From a bacterium 210917-SL.2.15 (GTDB lineage: Bacteria > Bacillota > Clostridia > Oscillospirales > Oscillospiraceae), in NCBI GenBank assembly GCA_020555605.1, contig JAJCJC010000012.1, positions 1 through 64,000 on the forward strand: a stretch of 64,000 bases of DNA, written 5' to 3'. A model generated the notes under the pieces. The model did no database searches. It had not been told where the DNA came from and saw nothing but the letters and a program-made list of their open reading frames with translations. Below are positions 61,858-64,000 of the stretch, piece after piece. Made by a program: the position numbers and the translations under genes. Every line of letters begins with the position of its first letter. Positions within the stretch are counted from its first letter, which is position 1.

Positions 61858-62895
61858 ATGAAGGAGGTGCATACCATCAACTATTACCCCATCAATGAAG
61901 AGGCCGCCCGCCGGGCAAAGGAAATGAACAGCTTTTCCGACTATAAGGAAGGAAGCGCAACGGCGGAATACCGGGCAATGGTGGACAAGGCCGCAGCCAT
62001 AGCCGAACAGCAAAAATCCCGGGTAGACCCCATGTACCATGAGAAGATCGACCATCTGTTAGATACCTACGCCCGCAAGCTGGCCGAAAACATGAACCAG
62101 GGCTTTGCCATTGACGCAAGAGTTCCCTCTGTGCTGATTGCCGGGCCTTCCAATTTCCCGGTGGGAAAGAAGGAAAAACAGAACCGGGCGCGGGACAGCA
62201 ACATGGAGAAATGGCGGCATATTCAAGGGCTGCTGGATAAGATACGCAGCACCGGCATGGGTGGTATCAGCGCCGATGACCCGGCGGCCATTGAAAAGCT
62301 CCAGAAGAAGCTGGACGGGCTGGAACGCTCCCAGCTCATTATGAAGGAGGTCAACGCCTATTACCGCAAGCATGGCAAGCTGGACGGCTGTGCGCTGCTG
62401 CCGCCTGACCAGATCGAAAAACTGAAAGCCAGCATGGCGTCAAGCTGGCGGAGCGACCCGAGGCCCTTTGAAAGCTACCAGCTTACCAACAACAACGCGG
62501 AGATCCGCCGGGTAAAGGCCCGTATCGAACAGCTTTCCAAACAGGCGCAGCGGGAGTTTTCCGGCTGGGAGTTTGACGGGGGCCGTGTGGAAATGAACCG
62601 GGAGGACAACCGCTTGCAGGTGTTCTTTGACGGAAAGCCTGACGCGGACACCCGGGCCGAGCTGAAAAGCAACATCTTTCGCTGGGCTCCCAGCGTGGGC
62701 GCATGGCAGCGGCAGCTCACGGACAACGCCATCCGGGCGGCTGACCGTATGGAATGTATCAAGCCGCTGTCCGGCGAAAAGCCCTCCCAGCTTCAAAAGA
62801 AGCCCTCTATCTTGCAGACCATGCGGGAACAGGGCGAAAAAGCCCAGACGGAGTCGGAAAAGAAAGCTCCGCCCGGCAGGGATGCCGAGCGGTAA
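61858..62895 (+). CDS. Conserved conjugative-element protein of unknown function
   Basis: A protein of 339-345 residues, mostly charged and helical, ending with a compact segment (WEFDGGRVEMNREDNRLQVFFDGKPDADTR, WAPSVGAWQRQL) like those of other element-borne DUF3560/ArdC-associated proteins. Homologues, as I recall them, start MNYYPINEEAARRAKEM. Here AAGGAGG (61861-61867) points 8 nt downstream to ATC at 61876 where that Met would be. Initiation must use ATC, the ATG at 61858 (ahead of the SD), or GTG at 61867. Annotated here from 61858. Confidence 0.7.
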   Translation: MKEVHTINYYPINEEAARRAKEMNSFSDYKEGSATAEYRAMVDKAAAIAEQQKSRVDPMYHEKIDHLLDTYARKLAENMNQGFAIDARVPSVLIAGPSNFPVGKKEKQNRARDSNMEKWRHIQGLLDKIRSTGMGGISADDPAAIEKLQKKLDGLERSQLIMKEVNAYYRKHGKLDGCALLPPDQIEKLKASMASSWRSDPRPFESYQLTNNNAEIRRVKARIEQLSKQAQREFSGWEFDGGRVEMNREDNRLQVFFDGKPDADTRAELKSNIFRWAPSVGAWQRQLTDNAIRAADRMECIKPLSGEKPSQLQKKPSILQTMREQGEKAQTESEKKAPPGRDAER

Positions 62896-62896
62896 G

Positions 62897-62924
62897 CCTC
62901 GGGCCACATTGGCCCGAGGTTTTC
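62897..62924 (+). repeat. Stop-proximal hairpin, copy 3
   Basis: CCTCGGGCCA and TGGCCCGAGG pair around CAT, followed by TTTTCTG. This is the only copy with a T-tract and may act as a weak terminator before pcfB. Confidence 0.75.
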
Positions 62925-62986
62925 TGTTGCTCCGGAGTGTACGGGGGCCTCCCGTCTACCGGGAGCCCTGACGGAAAGGAGGTTTT

Positions 62987-63457
62987 ATGCAGGAAGAAGT
63001 AAACCAAAAAACAGTTGCCCTTTCGATCAAGACGGCAAACCTGACAGGAAAAGTGCTTGCCGCCGCTCTTGGCAAGGTGGTTCGGGCGCTGCAAAAGCAC
63101 CACCGAAAGGCGCTGACCCCGCAGGGCCGCCAGAGCGTGAAGAAGCTGATGAACCACTACGGCGGCAAAAACGCCATGCAGTATGTGGGTGCGCCGAAGG
63201 ATTTTGACCGGATAGCGAAGGAGTTCCATGTGGACTACGCTTTCCATAAAGTGAGCCCAGGCCATTACCTGCTGTTTTTCAAAGCCAATCAGGCGGACGC
63301 CATCACGGCGGCCTTCCAGAAATACAGTACAAAGGTGCTGAACAAAGACCAGGACAAGATTTCTATCCTCGGCCAGCTCCGCAAGCTCACGGAGCAGATC
63401 AGGACAAAGCCGAAGGAGAAGCAGCGGACCAGAGAGGCGGTGAAGGACGGACGTTGA
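62987..63457 (+). CDS. pcfB: PcfB-family (DUF3801) conjugation protein
   Basis: A 156-residue protein of the PcfB/DUF3801 family (VALSIKTANLTGKVLAAALGKV, KLMNHYGGKNAMQYVGAPKDFDRIAKEFHVDYAFHK, LLFFKANQADAITAAFQKY). It acts as an accessory of the relaxosome or coupling protein in Gram-positive conjugation. Its stop overlaps the start of the coupling protein gene. AAAGGAGG precedes the ATG. Confidence 0.88.
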   Translation: MQEEVNQKTVALSIKTANLTGKVLAAALGKVVRALQKHHRKALTPQGRQSVKKLMNHYGGKNAMQYVGAPKDFDRIAKEFHVDYAFHKVSPGHYLLFFKANQADAITAAFQKYSTKVLNKDQDKISILGQLRKLTEQIRTKPKEKQRTREAVKDGR

Positions 63458-64000
63458 GTGACAAGATCAGAAAATATGTGCTCCCCAACCTGCCGTACCT
63501 CTTTGTGTTCTGGTTTTTCTCCAAAATCGCGACGGCCTACCGTATCGCGCCCGGCGCAGACTTCGGGACAAAGCTCATGGGGATGCTCGACACCTTCCCC
63601 AAAGCCTTTGAAACTTACTGGCCGGGGCTGGGCGGCATTGACCTGCTGGTGGGCCTTGCCGGTGCGGCTGGGGTGTATCTGCTGATACAGTCCAAAATCA
63701 AGCAGGCAAAGAAATTCCGGCGGGATGCGGAGTACGGCACCGCCCGCTGGGGGACAAAGGAGGATATAAAGCCGTTTGTAGACCCCAAATTTCAGAACAA
63801 TGTTATTCTGACCGGGACGGAGTTCCTTACCATGAACACCCGCCCGAAGATACCCGCCAACGCCCGCAATCTGAACGCCTGCGTCATCGGCTCGTCCGGT
63901 TCGGGCAAGACAAGGTTCTGGCTGACCCCGCAGCTCCTTCAAGCCCATTCCTCCTATGTGGTGGTGGACCCGAAGGGCGGCACCCTCGACCAATGCGGGC
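63454..64000 (+). CDS. VirD4/TraG-type coupling protein, 5' part
   Basis: The first 182 residues of a type IV coupling protein, cut by the window end. It starts at TTG (63454) overlapping the pcfB stop. Helices at about residues 12-27 and 68-83 anchor it in the membrane; Walker A is IGSSGSGKTRFW (near residue 148) and VVVDPKGG follows. It feeds relaxase-bound DNA to the mating channel. This places the element's transfer module downstream of the window. Confidence 0.9.
   Translation, partial: MSDKIRKYVLPNLPYLFVFWFFSKIATAYRIAPGADFGTKLMGMLDTFPKAFETYWPGLGGIDLLVGLAGAAGVYLLIQSKIKQAKKFRRDAEYGTARWGTKEDIKPFVDPKFQNNVILTGTEFLTMNTRPKIPANARNLNACVIGSSGSGKTRFWLTPQLLQAHSSYVVVDPKGGTLDQCG

Overview
The window looks like chromosome of a low-to-mid-GC-boundary, anaerobic Firmicute of the class Clostridia, most likely a gut Oscillospirales-type organism. 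This is inferred from gene content: oxygen-sensitive 2-hydroxyacyl-CoA dehydratase-type proteins, several radical SAM enzymes, hybrid cluster protein, a WalRK cluster, a DUF6110 protein and a Tn1549-like conjugative module. Species cannot be fixed from the sequence alone.

Positions 1-27,600 begin with the end of a 5S rRNA and continue through housekeeping and metabolic genes: acyl-ACP thioesterase, IMP dehydrogenase, an operon of a dehydratase-like subunit, a dehydratase/activase fusion, a radical SAM protein and a CDF transporter, a MerR-TipAS regulator, a sirtuin, TrkH/TrkA potassium uptake with a YihY membrane protein, tRNA-Leu(CAG), a VanH-like D-2-hydroxyacid dehydrogenase, the MetNIQ importer, DAHP synthase plus prephenate dehydrogenase, a TetR/flavoprotein pair and oligopeptidase F. 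A stretch at 18,221-18,916 is a small gene graveyard in which an ABC exporter and a P-type ATPase are both internally deleted and meet head to head.

Positions 27,600-47,900 hold an IS3-family remnant, a radical SAM/SPASM protein, phosphoglucomutase, a complete cell-wall control block on the minus strand (walR, walK, yycH-like, yycI-like, murA, walJ, rlmH), a Nudix hydrolase, a GH13 enzyme, and an hcp-cupin-ferredoxin operon divergent from a Crp/Fnr regulator.

Positions 47,950-57,880 form an accessory zone. It has two paralogous von Willebrand A proteins, a DUF421 membrane protein, a cupin, a truncated parB copy cut by a Phd/RelE toxin-antitoxin pair, two tRNA-Ala(GGC)-derived relics (one turned into a nearly perfect 53-bp palindrome), and an AT-rich Hachiman phage-defence pair (hamB, hamA). 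Three copies of a roughly 35-bp hairpin motif (49.9, 53.3 and 57.9 kb) separate these cargo blocks.

Positions 57,880-64,000 are the left part of an integrative conjugative element: ParB, a DUF4406-type protein, a cytosine DNA methyltransferase with a well-formed 170-codon ORF embedded in its +1 frame, ArdA antirestriction protein, a conserved element protein whose expected ATG appears as ATC, PcfB, and the start of a VirD4/TraG coupling protein that runs off the window. Recurrent stop-proximal hairpins and a 166-nt nested inverted repeat suggest post-transcriptional control or structured RNA in this element.
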